Positions 56,803 to 64,000 of a stretch of 64,000 bases of DNA are shown piece by piece. Position numbers and translations under genes: made by a program. The notes beneath the pieces are model-generated. The model did not search any database. It saw nothing but the letters and a program-made list of their open reading frames with translations, and was not told the origin of the DNA. Source of the stretch: Roseburia lenta (GTDB taxonomy: Bacteria; Bacillota; Clostridia; Lachnospirales; Lachnospiraceae); NCBI RefSeq assembly GCF_014287435.1, contig NZ_JACOPG010000004.1:186001-250000 (forward strand), in the 5' to 3' direction. How positions within the stretch are numbered: position 1 is the stretch's first letter; the number at the start of each line of letters is the position of its first letter.

Positions 56803-57000
56803 AGATTTTTTTAACCTGAAATGTGCGATTCAACCTGTTGTTTTGAACCTACATTTACTTTAAAAGGGATTCTTATATTGTCTGATGGATGTCAGGCCTC
56901 CGTTTGCAGTGGAAGGCAGAAGTCAGATTGCGGTTACCCACCTAGCATTGCTAGGAGTCAAAATATCAGGCCCGGCATTTTGGGGATACTTAAAAAGATA
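56803..57000 (+). ncRNA. ssrS: 6S RNA
   Basis: The roughly 200-base transcript folds into the long hairpin with a central bubble that mimics an open promoter. The closing stem pairs GATTTTTTTAA with TTAAAAAGAT and CCTGAAATGT with GCATTTTGGGG. Next come CCTG/CAGG and TTTTGA/TCAAAA. The 3' side of the bubble has the small hairpin CCTAGC-att-GCTAGG, typical of Firmicute 6S RNA, and the upper arm includes GCCTCC/GAAGGC and CTGA/TCAG. The segments TTTTGAACCTACATTTA and GTTACCCACCTAGC look like clostridial 6S. It binds sigma-A RNA polymerase and lowers transcription in stationary phase. It lies between gltA and a SpoIID-domain gene. Confidence 0.8.
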
Positions 57001-57002
57001 AA

Positions 57003-57050
57003 ACACATAAGACAAGGAAGTTGCCGTCCGGTGACTTCCTTTCTTGTGTA
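57003..57050 (+). terminator. Terminator after 6S RNA
   Basis: AAGGAAGT and ACTTCCTT form the core stem, with outer AAGA/TCTT and ACAC/GTGT. The T-rich 3' side reads TTTCTTGTG. Confidence 0.6.
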
Positions 57051-57078
57051 ATAAAAATTCCTGGGAGGGAGGAAAGAA

Positions 57079-58542
57079 TTGAAAAAACGGACGCGTTATA
57101 CATTACGAAAGCCAAAAGACTATCGCATGGTTATTTTTCTGACCCTTTTGTGTGTCTTTTTGATCTTATTGATTCTTTATACCCAAGGAAAAATGCGTAT
57201 TTTACAGGATTTTATAGCAAGACAGACAACCAAGGAAGAGGATAAGATACAAGAGGAGGTCCCGGATACGCCGGAGGCAATGCCTTATTCTTCGGATCTT
57301 CGCATTGTACTTATGGATCGGGACAAAGATATATACCGGGGCTCCATCAGCCTTTACGGAGACAGCGATCTGACCATCAACCGGGCAGGGCAGACCAGCG
57401 ATCTGGCGGCAGGGACGACCTATAGCATGAGCGCAGACCAGATCAGCGCCGGGGAGACGATCACGGTCACAGGCGCAGAGGGCAGCCAGTGGTATCTGGT
57501 CAATGAGGACGGCGTGACCTCCAATGGATATGAGGGGACGCTGGAGATCTGGGGGCAGGCGAATGGACTTGTGCTGGTCAACCAGATTCCCATGGAATAT
57601 TATTTAAAGCGCGTCGTGCCAAGCGAGATGCCAAGGACCTATGGGGCAGAGGCATTAAAGGCACAGGCGGTGTGTGCAAGAACCTATGCTTATGGGCACA
57701 GCAATTCTTATGCCTATCCCGATGTCAAAGGAAATATGGATGACACCGTCTCTTTTCAGGTGTATAATCAGGGAACGGAATCTGCGGAGACCAATGAGGC
57801 GATCCGTTCTACCGCAGGGCAGATCCTTATGAAGGATGGAACTGTGGTCGATGCCCTGTATTATTCGACATCCTGTGGCTATATGCAGGACGGCACGCTT
57901 TTTGGTAATATGGATAGCAGCATCTTTCATACCGGCTATATCGGCTTACAGGAAAGCGGACAGGATTTTGATACTTATCTGCGCAGTGGGGACGAGCATG
58001 CCTATGAGGCAAACGAGCGTTATTTCCGCTGGCAGGCAAGCCTTACAGGGGATGATCTTTCCGGACTGCGGGCACATTTGCAGAATTACCTTGCCACGGA
58101 CGATAGTATTTCCTGCGACAGGAAGATGAAAAAGAAGATCACAGACACTTCTTTGACAGATGATAAGGCATTGGGGCAGATCAAGAATATCACGGTAGAA
58201 AAACGCAATCCCGGCGGGGCAGCCATGTACATCAGCATTTCTTTTTCTGAGGGAAAGGTAGAGATAGAGGACCAGTTACATATCCGGCAGATCTTAGGTG
58301 ATCTATGTGGCTATGTCATCTTGCAGGATCAGGAAAGGTTAGACAGCGTCAGCACACTTCCGAGTGCGGCGATCTCCATCGAAAAGCAGGGGGACGGGAA
58401 GTTTCTGGTCTATGGCGGTGGTTTCGGACATGGTGTTGGCATGAGCCAGAATGCAGCCAAAGCCTTGGCGGCAGCCGGTTATGCTTATACGGATATCCTG
58501 GGATATTTTTATCAGGGAACCGCCTTGCAGCAGGTATATTAA
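57079..58542 (+). CDS. SpoIID/LytB domain protein
   Basis: This 487-residue protein has an N-terminal helix (about 18-38) and an extracytoplasmic SpoIID domain. SpoIID is a peptidoglycan lytic transglycosylase needed for engulfment in sporulation. Visible motifs are YYLKRVVPSEMPRTYGAEALKAQAVCART, with the catalytic glutamate, YYSTSCGYMQD, and the C-terminal GFGHGVGMSQNAAKALAAAGY. The total is longer than B. subtilis SpoIID because of a domain at 70-170 and an insert near 300-400. The start is TTG, 6 bp after GGGAGGGAGGAA. spoIIR and spoIIQ are not adjacent, so it could be a vegetative LytB-type relative. Confidence 0.87.
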   Translation: MKKRTRYTLRKPKDYRMVIFLTLLCVFLILLILYTQGKMRILQDFIARQTTKEEDKIQEEVPDTPEAMPYSSDLRIVLMDRDKDIYRGSISLYGDSDLTINRAGQTSDLAAGTTYSMSADQISAGETITVTGAEGSQWYLVNEDGVTSNGYEGTLEIWGQANGLVLVNQIPMEYYLKRVVPSEMPRTYGAEALKAQAVCARTYAYGHSNSYAYPDVKGNMDDTVSFQVYNQGTESAETNEAIRSTAGQILMKDGTVVDALYYSTSCGYMQDGTLFGNMDSSIFHTGYIGLQESGQDFDTYLRSGDEHAYEANERYFRWQASLTGDDLSGLRAHLQNYLATDDSISCDRKMKKKITDTSLTDDKALGQIKNITVEKRNPGGAAMYISISFSEGKVEIEDQLHIRQILGDLCGYVILQDQERLDSVSTLPSAAISIEKQGDGKFLVYGGGFGHGVGMSQNAAKALAAAGYAYTDILGYFYQGTALQQVY

Positions 58543-58558
58543 AGATAGAGGACAGATT

Positions 58559-59449
58559 ATGATATGGATGGTCATCGGATATGTAAAGACATATCTGGAT
58601 AAATGTAAAAGAGATAATATCGGTGCTTTCGCGGCACAGGCGGCATTTTTTATCATTATGTCGGCAATTCCTTTTTTGATGGTGTTTACTTCCTTGTTAC
58701 AGTACACCAATATTTCACAGGAATATGTCACGGACCTGCTCTGTAAAGCCATGCCAAAATATATCGAACCGCTCTTGCAGCCGATCTTAAATGAAGTATA
58801 TTCCCGGCCGGTCGGAATCATATCCCTCACGGCGATCGTTGCCCTGTGGGCGGCAGGAAAGGCCCTGCAATATATGACAGCAGGCATGAATGTCTTAAAT
58901 GGCATTGATGAGACCAGAAATTGGTTTGTCGTTCGTTTCTGGGCGATTGTCTATACGATCGTATTTATTTTTGCCATTATCATCGTGCTGATCCTCATGG
59001 TATTTACGGAATATATCCAGAGCCTTTTAGATCAGGCGTTTGGTGTCTGGGGCATACTGGTAGCCATTGTCAGTGTCCGCCCGCTGATCCGAGGGCTGGT
59101 AGTCTTTGCCATACTGACCGGACTTTTTGTATGGCTCTTTACGACCCTGCCAAATAAGAAGATCAAGGCTTATACGCAGATCCCGGGCGCACTTCTTTGT
59201 GCAGCAATCTGGTATGTATTTTCGATTTTTCTATCTTTATATGTGAATTTTTACGATCGTTTTTCTATTTATGGCAGTATGTCGACGATCGTGCTCATGA
59301 TGTTCTGGCTGTATTCGTGTATGTATATCATGTTTATGTGCGCGGAGGCAAATGTCTTCTTCGCCGAGGTGCTGGGGAGATTTATGCGCAAGCAGATGGG
59401 AAAAATACAGGATAAATGGAAAGCCTTTCGCTTGAGAAATAAATCTTGA
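58559..59449 (+). CDS. YihY/BrkB family membrane protein
   Basis: This 296-residue integral membrane protein has about six helices. The N-terminal segment NIGAFAAQAAFFIIMSAIPFLMVF and the mid-protein LWAAGKALQYMTAGMNVLN and YGSMSTIVLMMFWLYSCMYIMF match the YihY (formerly and wrongly 'RNase BN') family. The transport or envelope role is unproven. The start at 58559 follows AGAGGAC; a longer frame overlaps the previous gene. It follows the SpoIID-domain gene by 16 bp. Confidence 0.9.
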   Translation: MIWMVIGYVKTYLDKCKRDNIGAFAAQAAFFIIMSAIPFLMVFTSLLQYTNISQEYVTDLLCKAMPKYIEPLLQPILNEVYSRPVGIISLTAIVALWAAGKALQYMTAGMNVLNGIDETRNWFVVRFWAIVYTIVFIFAIIIVLILMVFTEYIQSLLDQAFGVWGILVAIVSVRPLIRGLVVFAILTGLFVWLFTTLPNKKIKAYTQIPGALLCAAIWYVFSIFLSLYVNFYDRFSIYGSMSTIVLMMFWLYSCMYIMFMCAEANVFFAEVLGRFMRKQMGKIQDKWKAFRLRNKS

Positions 59450-59474
59450 TGTTTTTTTCAGGCTATGCTAGAAT
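59446..59474 (+). promoter_or_regulatory. Promoter of pheST
   Basis: TTGATG, 17 bp, TAGAAT. The -35 overlaps the yihY stop codon. Confidence 0.68.
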
Positions 59475-59480
59475 GTCAGA

Positions 59481-59720
59481 TGTTAAAGGCTTTGAATGCG
59501 CACAGTAGCATGTCATACTTTTTTCAGAGAGGATGGGTCATCGGCTGAAAGCCCGTCTAAGGTAAGGTGGCAGGTGAATTTCCCGCAGGAGCTGCGTGAC
59601 TGAAAGAAGTAAGTCGCGACGGATAGTGCACGTTAAGCATATGAGTGTCAGAGAAATCTGGAATCAGGGTGGTAACGCGGAGTGATTTCGTCCCTATCGG
59701 GATGAAGCCTCCGCTTTTTT
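59481..59720 (+). promoter_or_regulatory. T-box riboswitch (phenylalanine)
   Basis: The T-box core AGGGTGGTAACGCGG lies at 59666-59680. The stem I region (59523-59610) contains GGCTGAAAGCC and GAATTTCCC, in which TTC at 59580-59582 is the candidate phenylalanine specifier. The terminator stem GCGGAG...CTCCGC (59677-59714), with inner GTCCC/GGGAT and six T, competes with the antiterminator. Uncharged tRNA-Phe would allow read-through into pheS. Confidence 0.92.
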
Positions 59721-59811
59721 GTGTCATAGAAATCTGATACATTCCCTATCACAAAAGGCACTTCGTGCTAAAAGGACTTTTTGAAGAGAAAATAAAGAAA
59801 AGGAGATAGAA

Positions 59812-60831
59812 ATGAAAGATAAGTTACAGGAAATCACAAAAAGAGCCATGGAACAGATTGATGCAGCAGAAGAAATGTCTGCACTTAACGATGTGCGTGT
59901 GGCAGTGCTTGGAAAAAAGGGTGAACTGACCGCCGTATTAAAGTCCATGAAAGATGTGAAGCCGGAAGACAGACCGGCAGTAGGACAATTGGTAAATGAG
60001 ACCAGAAGTGCCATCGAGGAGAAACTCGCTGAGGCAAAAGAGCGCATGGAAGAGGCAGAGTTAGATCACCGTCTCAAATCCGAAGTCATCGATGTGACCC
60101 TTCCGGCAAAGAAGGCAAAGATCGGACATTTACATCCAAACACCAATGTATTGCAGGAAGTAGAAGATATTTTCGTTGGTATGGGCTATGAAGTCGTAGA
60201 AGGACCGGAAGTAGAATATGATTACTACAACTTTGAAGCATTGAATATCCCGGCAAATCACCCTGCCAAGGATGAACAGGATACCTTCTATATCAATAAG
60301 GACATTTTGCTTCGTACCCAGACCTCACCGGTACAGGTGCGCGTCATGGAAAAGGGCAAACTGCCGATCCGTATGATCGCACCGGGAAGAGTTTTTCGTT
60401 CCGATGAAGTAGATGCGACCCATTCTCCATCCTTCCATCAGATCGAGGGGATGGTTATTGATAAAAACATTACTTTTGCAGACTTAAAGGGAACTTTGCA
60501 GGAGTTCGTTAAGCAGTTGTTTGGCGCGGACACCAAGGTTAAGTTCCGCCCGCATCATTTCCCATTTACCGAGCCGAGTGCAGAGATGGACGTTTCCTGC
60601 TTTAAGTGCGGCGGCAAGGGCTGTCGTTTCTGTAAGGGCGAGGGCTGGATCGAGATCTTAGGCTGTGGCATGGTACATCCAAAGGTACTCAAGATGAGCG
60701 GTATCGACCCGAATGAATATCAGGGATTTGCTTTCGGACTTGGCTTGGAGCGAATCACACTTTTGAAGTACGAAATTGACGACATGAGACTCTTGTATGA
60801 GAACGACGATCGTTTCTTGAAGCAGTTCTAG
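59812..60831 (+). CDS. pheS: Phenylalanine--tRNA ligase alpha subunit
   Basis: This 339-residue catalytic subunit of the alpha2-beta2 class II synthetase has an N-terminal coiled coil (residues 1-85) that grips the tRNA. Motif 2 is in PGRVFRSDEVDATHSPSFHQIEGM and motif 3 in FAFGLGLERITLLKY. SCFKCGGKGCRFC is the usual cysteine cluster. An AAAGGAGATAG site precedes the ATG. Expression is controlled by the upstream T-box. Confidence 0.97.
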   Translation: MKDKLQEITKRAMEQIDAAEEMSALNDVRVAVLGKKGELTAVLKSMKDVKPEDRPAVGQLVNETRSAIEEKLAEAKERMEEAELDHRLKSEVIDVTLPAKKAKIGHLHPNTNVLQEVEDIFVGMGYEVVEGPEVEYDYYNFEALNIPANHPAKDEQDTFYINKDILLRTQTSPVQVRVMEKGKLPIRMIAPGRVFRSDEVDATHSPSFHQIEGMVIDKNITFADLKGTLQEFVKQLFGADTKVKFRPHHFPFTEPSAEMDVSCFKCGGKGCRFCKGEGWIEILGCGMVHPKVLKMSGIDPNEYQGFAFGLGLERITLLKYEIDDMRLLYENDDRFLKQF

Positions 60832-60851
60832 GAGTAGGAGGAAGAAATAGC

Positions 60852-63269
60852 ATGAGAACATCATTAAATTGGATTAAAGATTTAGTACCGGGGCTGGAAG
60901 CAACGCCTCAGGAATTTATGGATGCTATGACTTTGTCAGGCTCCAAAGTAGAATTTTATGAATGTATGGACAAGGATCTGGAAAAGATCGTAGTCGGACA
61001 GATCGAAAAGATCGAAAAGCACCCGGATGCAGACAAACTAGTCATCTGTCAGGTCAATGTAGGAAGCGAGACCATCCAGATCGTGACCGGTGCACCAAAT
61101 GTATATGAAGGTGCAAAGGTGCCGGTTGTCTTAGATGGCGGACGTGTTGCCGGCGGTCATGACGGTGAAAAGACCGAGGGCGGCATCAAGATCAAGAAGG
61201 GCAAATTGCGTGGCGTAGAATCAAACGGTATGATGTGTTCGATCGAAGAACTGGGTTCAGACCGCAATATGTTCCCGGATGCACCGGAATACGGCATTTA
61301 TATTTTCCCGGAGGATACCCAGGTGGGAGCCGATGCTGTCAAGGTATTGGGACTGGATGATGCCGTTGTAGAATATGAGATCACATCCAACCGTGTAGAC
61401 TGCTTTGCTGTTCTTGGCATTGCAAGAGAAGCAGCAGCAACCTTTAAAAAAGAATTTGTACCACAGGTTGTTACAAAGACAGGAAATGACGAGGATGTCA
61501 ACGATTATATCAAGGTGTCTGTAGAGGCGACAGATCTCTGCCCACGTTATACGGCAAGAGTGGTAAAGAATATCAAGATCGCTCCTTCACCAGAATGGAT
61601 GCAGAAACGCCTGCGCGCACAGGGCATCCGTCCGATCAACAATATTGTCGATATCACCAACTATGTGATGGAAGAGTACGGTCAGCCAATGCATGCCTAT
61701 GATATGGATACGATCGAAGGGCATGAGATCCGGGTTCGCCGTGCCAATGCAGGTGAGACTTTCGTGACTTTGGACGGACAGGAGAGAAATGTAGATGAAA
61801 ATGTACTGATGATCTGTGACGGCAAGAAAGCCATTGGCATTGCCGGTATCATGGGTGGTGAAAATTCCATGATCACAGACAATGTTTCGACCATGTTATT
61901 TGAGGCAGCATGCTTTGACGGAACCAATATCCGTCTTTCTTCCAAGCGTGTGGGACTGCGTACCGACGCATCCGGCAAGTTTGAAAAGGGACTGGATCCA
62001 AACAATGCCATGGATGCTATGGATCGTGCCTGCCAGTTGGTAGAAGAATTGGGCGCAGGTCAGGTCGTTGGCGGTGCCATCGATATTTATACCAAGAAGA
62101 TGGAAGGCAGACGTTTGCCGTTTGAACCGGATAAATACAACCATATGCTGGGAACCGATATTTCACCGGAAGACATGCTGGAATACTTCAAACGTCTGGA
62201 CTTAGGCTATGACGAAAAGACCAATGAGGTATTGGTGCCGTCATGGAGACAGGATCTGGAAAGTTATGCTGACCTTGCAGAAGAAGTTGCCCGTTTCTAT
62301 GGCTATGACAGGATCCCGACTTCACTGCCAAGCGGAGAGGCAACCACCGGTCGTCTTTCTGAAAAGTTAAAGGTAGAAAAGATCGTGCGCAATGTTGCAC
62401 AGTTCTGTGGTTTCTCACAGGGCATGACCTACTCCTTTGAAAGTCCAAAGGTATTTGACAAACTCCTTCTGGACAAGGATGACGTACTGCGTCAGGCGAT
62501 CGTGATCTCCAATCCTTTGGGAGAGGACTTCAGCATCATGCGTACCCTTCCTTTGAATGGTATGATGACATCTTTGGCAACCAATGCAAATCGTCGTAAT
62601 AAGGACGTGCGCTTGTTTGAAATGGGAAATATCTATCTGCCAAAGCAGTTGCCACTTACTGAACTGCCGGAAGAAAGAATGCAGTTGACACTTGGTATGT
62701 ATGGAGAGGGTGATTTCTTTACCATGAAGGGGGTCATTGAGGAGATCACTTCACAACTTGGCATGGATGCAAAACTGACCTATGATCCGGCATCCGGTAA
62801 GAACTTCTTACATCCGGGTCGTCAGGCAAATGTCCTTTATCAGGATAAGGTCATTGGATATTTAGGTGAGGTACACCCGAAGGTATGTGCAAACTACGGT
62901 ATGAAAGAGCGCACCTATATCGCTGTTGTCGATATGCCGGCAGTGATGGAATTTGTATCCTTTGACAAGAAGTACGAAGGCATTGCCAAGTTCCCGGCTG
63001 CAACAAGAGACATCAGTATGGTGGTTCCGAAGGAGATCCTGGTCGGACAGATCGAGGAAGTCTTTGAGACCAAGGGCGGCAATTACCTGGAGTCTTACGA
63101 ACTCTTTGATATCTACGAGGGCAACCAGATCTTAAAGGGGCATAAGTCTGTTGCATATTCTTTGACCTTCAGAGCAAAAGATAAGAACCTGGAGGAAGAA
63201 GATATCACGGCTGCCATGAACCGCATTTTAAAGGCACTGGAAGACATGGGTATTCAGTTGAGAAAGTAA
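60852..63269 (+). CDS. pheT: Phenylalanine--tRNA ligase beta subunit
   Basis: These 805 residues have the full bacterial domain order. A tRNA-binding EMAP-like domain spans about 40-150 (VVGQIEKIEKHPDADKLVIC). It is followed by the B3/B4 editing domain (around 210-390), the B5 domain (about 400-470, PFEPDKYNHMLGTDISPEDM), a catalytic-like core and the C-terminal anticodon-recognition FDX-ACB domain (about 710-805, KFPAATRDISMVVPKE). It edits Tyr-tRNA-Phe. It follows pheS by 20 bp behind GGAGTAGGAGG and precedes queA by 16 bp. Confidence 0.97.
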   Translation: MRTSLNWIKDLVPGLEATPQEFMDAMTLSGSKVEFYECMDKDLEKIVVGQIEKIEKHPDADKLVICQVNVGSETIQIVTGAPNVYEGAKVPVVLDGGRVAGGHDGEKTEGGIKIKKGKLRGVESNGMMCSIEELGSDRNMFPDAPEYGIYIFPEDTQVGADAVKVLGLDDAVVEYEITSNRVDCFAVLGIAREAAATFKKEFVPQVVTKTGNDEDVNDYIKVSVEATDLCPRYTARVVKNIKIAPSPEWMQKRLRAQGIRPINNIVDITNYVMEEYGQPMHAYDMDTIEGHEIRVRRANAGETFVTLDGQERNVDENVLMICDGKKAIGIAGIMGGENSMITDNVSTMLFEAACFDGTNIRLSSKRVGLRTDASGKFEKGLDPNNAMDAMDRACQLVEELGAGQVVGGAIDIYTKKMEGRRLPFEPDKYNHMLGTDISPEDMLEYFKRLDLGYDEKTNEVLVPSWRQDLESYADLAEEVARFYGYDRIPTSLPSGEATTGRLSEKLKVEKIVRNVAQFCGFSQGMTYSFESPKVFDKLLLDKDDVLRQAIVISNPLGEDFSIMRTLPLNGMMTSLATNANRRNKDVRLFEMGNIYLPKQLPLTELPEERMQLTLGMYGEGDFFTMKGVIEEITSQLGMDAKLTYDPASGKNFLHPGRQANVLYQDKVIGYLGEVHPKVCANYGMKERTYIAVVDMPAVMEFVSFDKKYEGIAKFPAATRDISMVVPKEILVGQIEEVFETKGGNYLESYELFDIYEGNQILKGHKSVAYSLTFRAKDKNLEEEDITAAMNRILKALEDMGIQLRK

Positions 63270-63285
63270 TTAAGGAAAAAGAAAA

Positions 63286-64000
63286 TGGATGTAAAAGACT
63301 TTTATTATGATCTTCCGGAGGAACTGATCGCACAGGATCCTCTGGAAAAAAGATCAAATTCGAGACTTATGATCCTTGATAAAAAAAGTGGCGATGTGAC
63401 GCATCGCCACTTCTATGATATCAAGGAATATTTAAGACCGGGCGATTGTCTGGTCATCAACAACACCAGGGTCATACCGGCGCGTTTGTATGGCGAGCGC
63501 GAAGAGACCGGAGGCAAGGTTGAGATCCTGCTTTTGAAGCGGAAAAGCGATGATGTCTGGGAGACACTGGTAAAACCGGGCAAAAAGGCAAGGATCGGCA
63601 CACGCCTGACCTTTGGCGGTGGACTTTTAAAGGGCCAGGTCATCGATATTGTGGATGAGGGCAACCGCCTGATCCGTTTCTCCTATGAAGGAATCTTTGA
63701 GGAGATCCTGGACCAGTTGGGACAGATGCCCCTGCCGCCTTATATCACACACGAACTCAAGGATAAGAACCGCTATCAGACGGTCTATGCCAAATATGAC
63801 GGATCTGCGGCAGCACCGACCGCAGGTCTGCATTTTACAAAAGAACTCTTACAGGAGATCCGTGACATGGGTGTATCCATTGCGGAGGTCACTCTGCATG
63901 TGGGACTTGGCACCTTCCGCCCGGTCAAGGTGGATGATGTCTTAGACCACCATATGCATTCCGAATTTTTCCAGATCTCGGAAGAAGCGGCAGACCTGAT
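63286..64000 (+). CDS. queA: tRNA preQ1(34) ribosyltransferase-isomerase, 5' part (partial)
   Basis: The frame is open from the ATG at 63286 to the right edge, so 238 codons of about 340 are visible. QueA transfers the ribosyl part of S-adenosylmethionine to preQ1 in tRNA to form epoxyqueuosine. Typical segments are [62 protein letters not shown] and [11 protein letters not shown]. An AAGGAAAAAG site precedes it. It is 16 bp after pheT and may be read from the same transcript. The product is the substrate of QueH encoded at 25.9 kb. Confidence 0.95.

Overview
The window is a chromosomal segment of a low-to-moderate GC, spore-forming Firmicute, most likely a member of the Lachnospiraceae. The reasons are: SpoIVB peptidase directly before Spo0A; the nusB-xseA-xseB-ispA-dxs-tlyA-nadK-argR-recN cluster typical of clostridia; a T-box ahead of pheST; and several genes typical of this family (a DUF5688-like protein, the NifU-like/GGGtGRT pair, PadR with DUF2812). 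No phage, conjugative element, CRISPR array or insertion sequence was seen.

Layout. 1-5.3 kb: the 3' end of gltD, then a two-gene RND efflux system. 5.3-7.7 kb (minus): DAHP synthase followed at 20 bp by an NSS-family amino acid transporter, from one strong promoter. 7.9-13 kb: tRNA-Arg(CCG), an SH3 surface protein, rluF, ligA and metA. 13-24.2 kb: an Asp23 protein, then the long nusB-to-recN housekeeping operon, spoIVB and spo0A. 24.2-27.9 kb: a long inverted repeat, tRNA-Thr(CGT), a DUF5688-like gene, a small membrane protein, queH and argH. 28-32.7 kb: asd, a motif-depleted AAA/DUF234-type protein, topB. 32.7-37.3 kb: a left-handed beta-helix protein, the NifU-like/GGGtGRT pair, a DUF362 ferredoxin protein and a nitroreductase. 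37.3-44.9 kb: autoregulated padR with a DUF2812 membrane protein, yhcH, a broken Gfo/Idh dehydrogenase, a membrane-anchored nuclease, and a tight operon yitT-scrB-DUF1284-PPTase-ansA. 44.9-52.3 kb: branched-chain and threonine synthesis (ilvH, ilvC, a LysR regulator divergent from leuCD, thrC), interrupted by a 274-bp fold-back element and a domesticated HNH-AP2-type protein. 52.4-55.3 kb: a CheY-like receiver with an MshEN-CheX protein, then the wreck of a two-component system. 55.3-64 kb: citrate synthase, 6S RNA, a SpoIID-domain protein, a YihY membrane protein, T-box-pheS-pheT, and the 5' part of queA.

How the genes work together. Amino acid synthesis dominates: glutamate (gltD, gltA), aromatic (aroF), methionine (metA), arginine (argH, argR), the aspartate family (asd, thrC, ansA) and branched-chain (ilvH, ilvC, leuCD). 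Several of these transcription units carry a short palindrome a few bases after the predicted transcription start. The other themes are DNA and RNA maintenance (ligA, xseAB, recN, topB, tlyA, rluF, queH, queA), isoprenoid precursors (ispA, dxs) and sporulation (spo0A, spoIVB, a SpoIID-domain protein).

The most unusual items are the 274-bp fold-back element between ilvC and the leu regulator, the MshEN-CheX fusion (a candidate link from c-di-GMP to chemotaxis-type signalling), the AAA-like protein that has lost its Walker A, Walker B and nuclease residues, the AP2/HNH-derived protein without HNH residues, and two loci broken by internal deletions.
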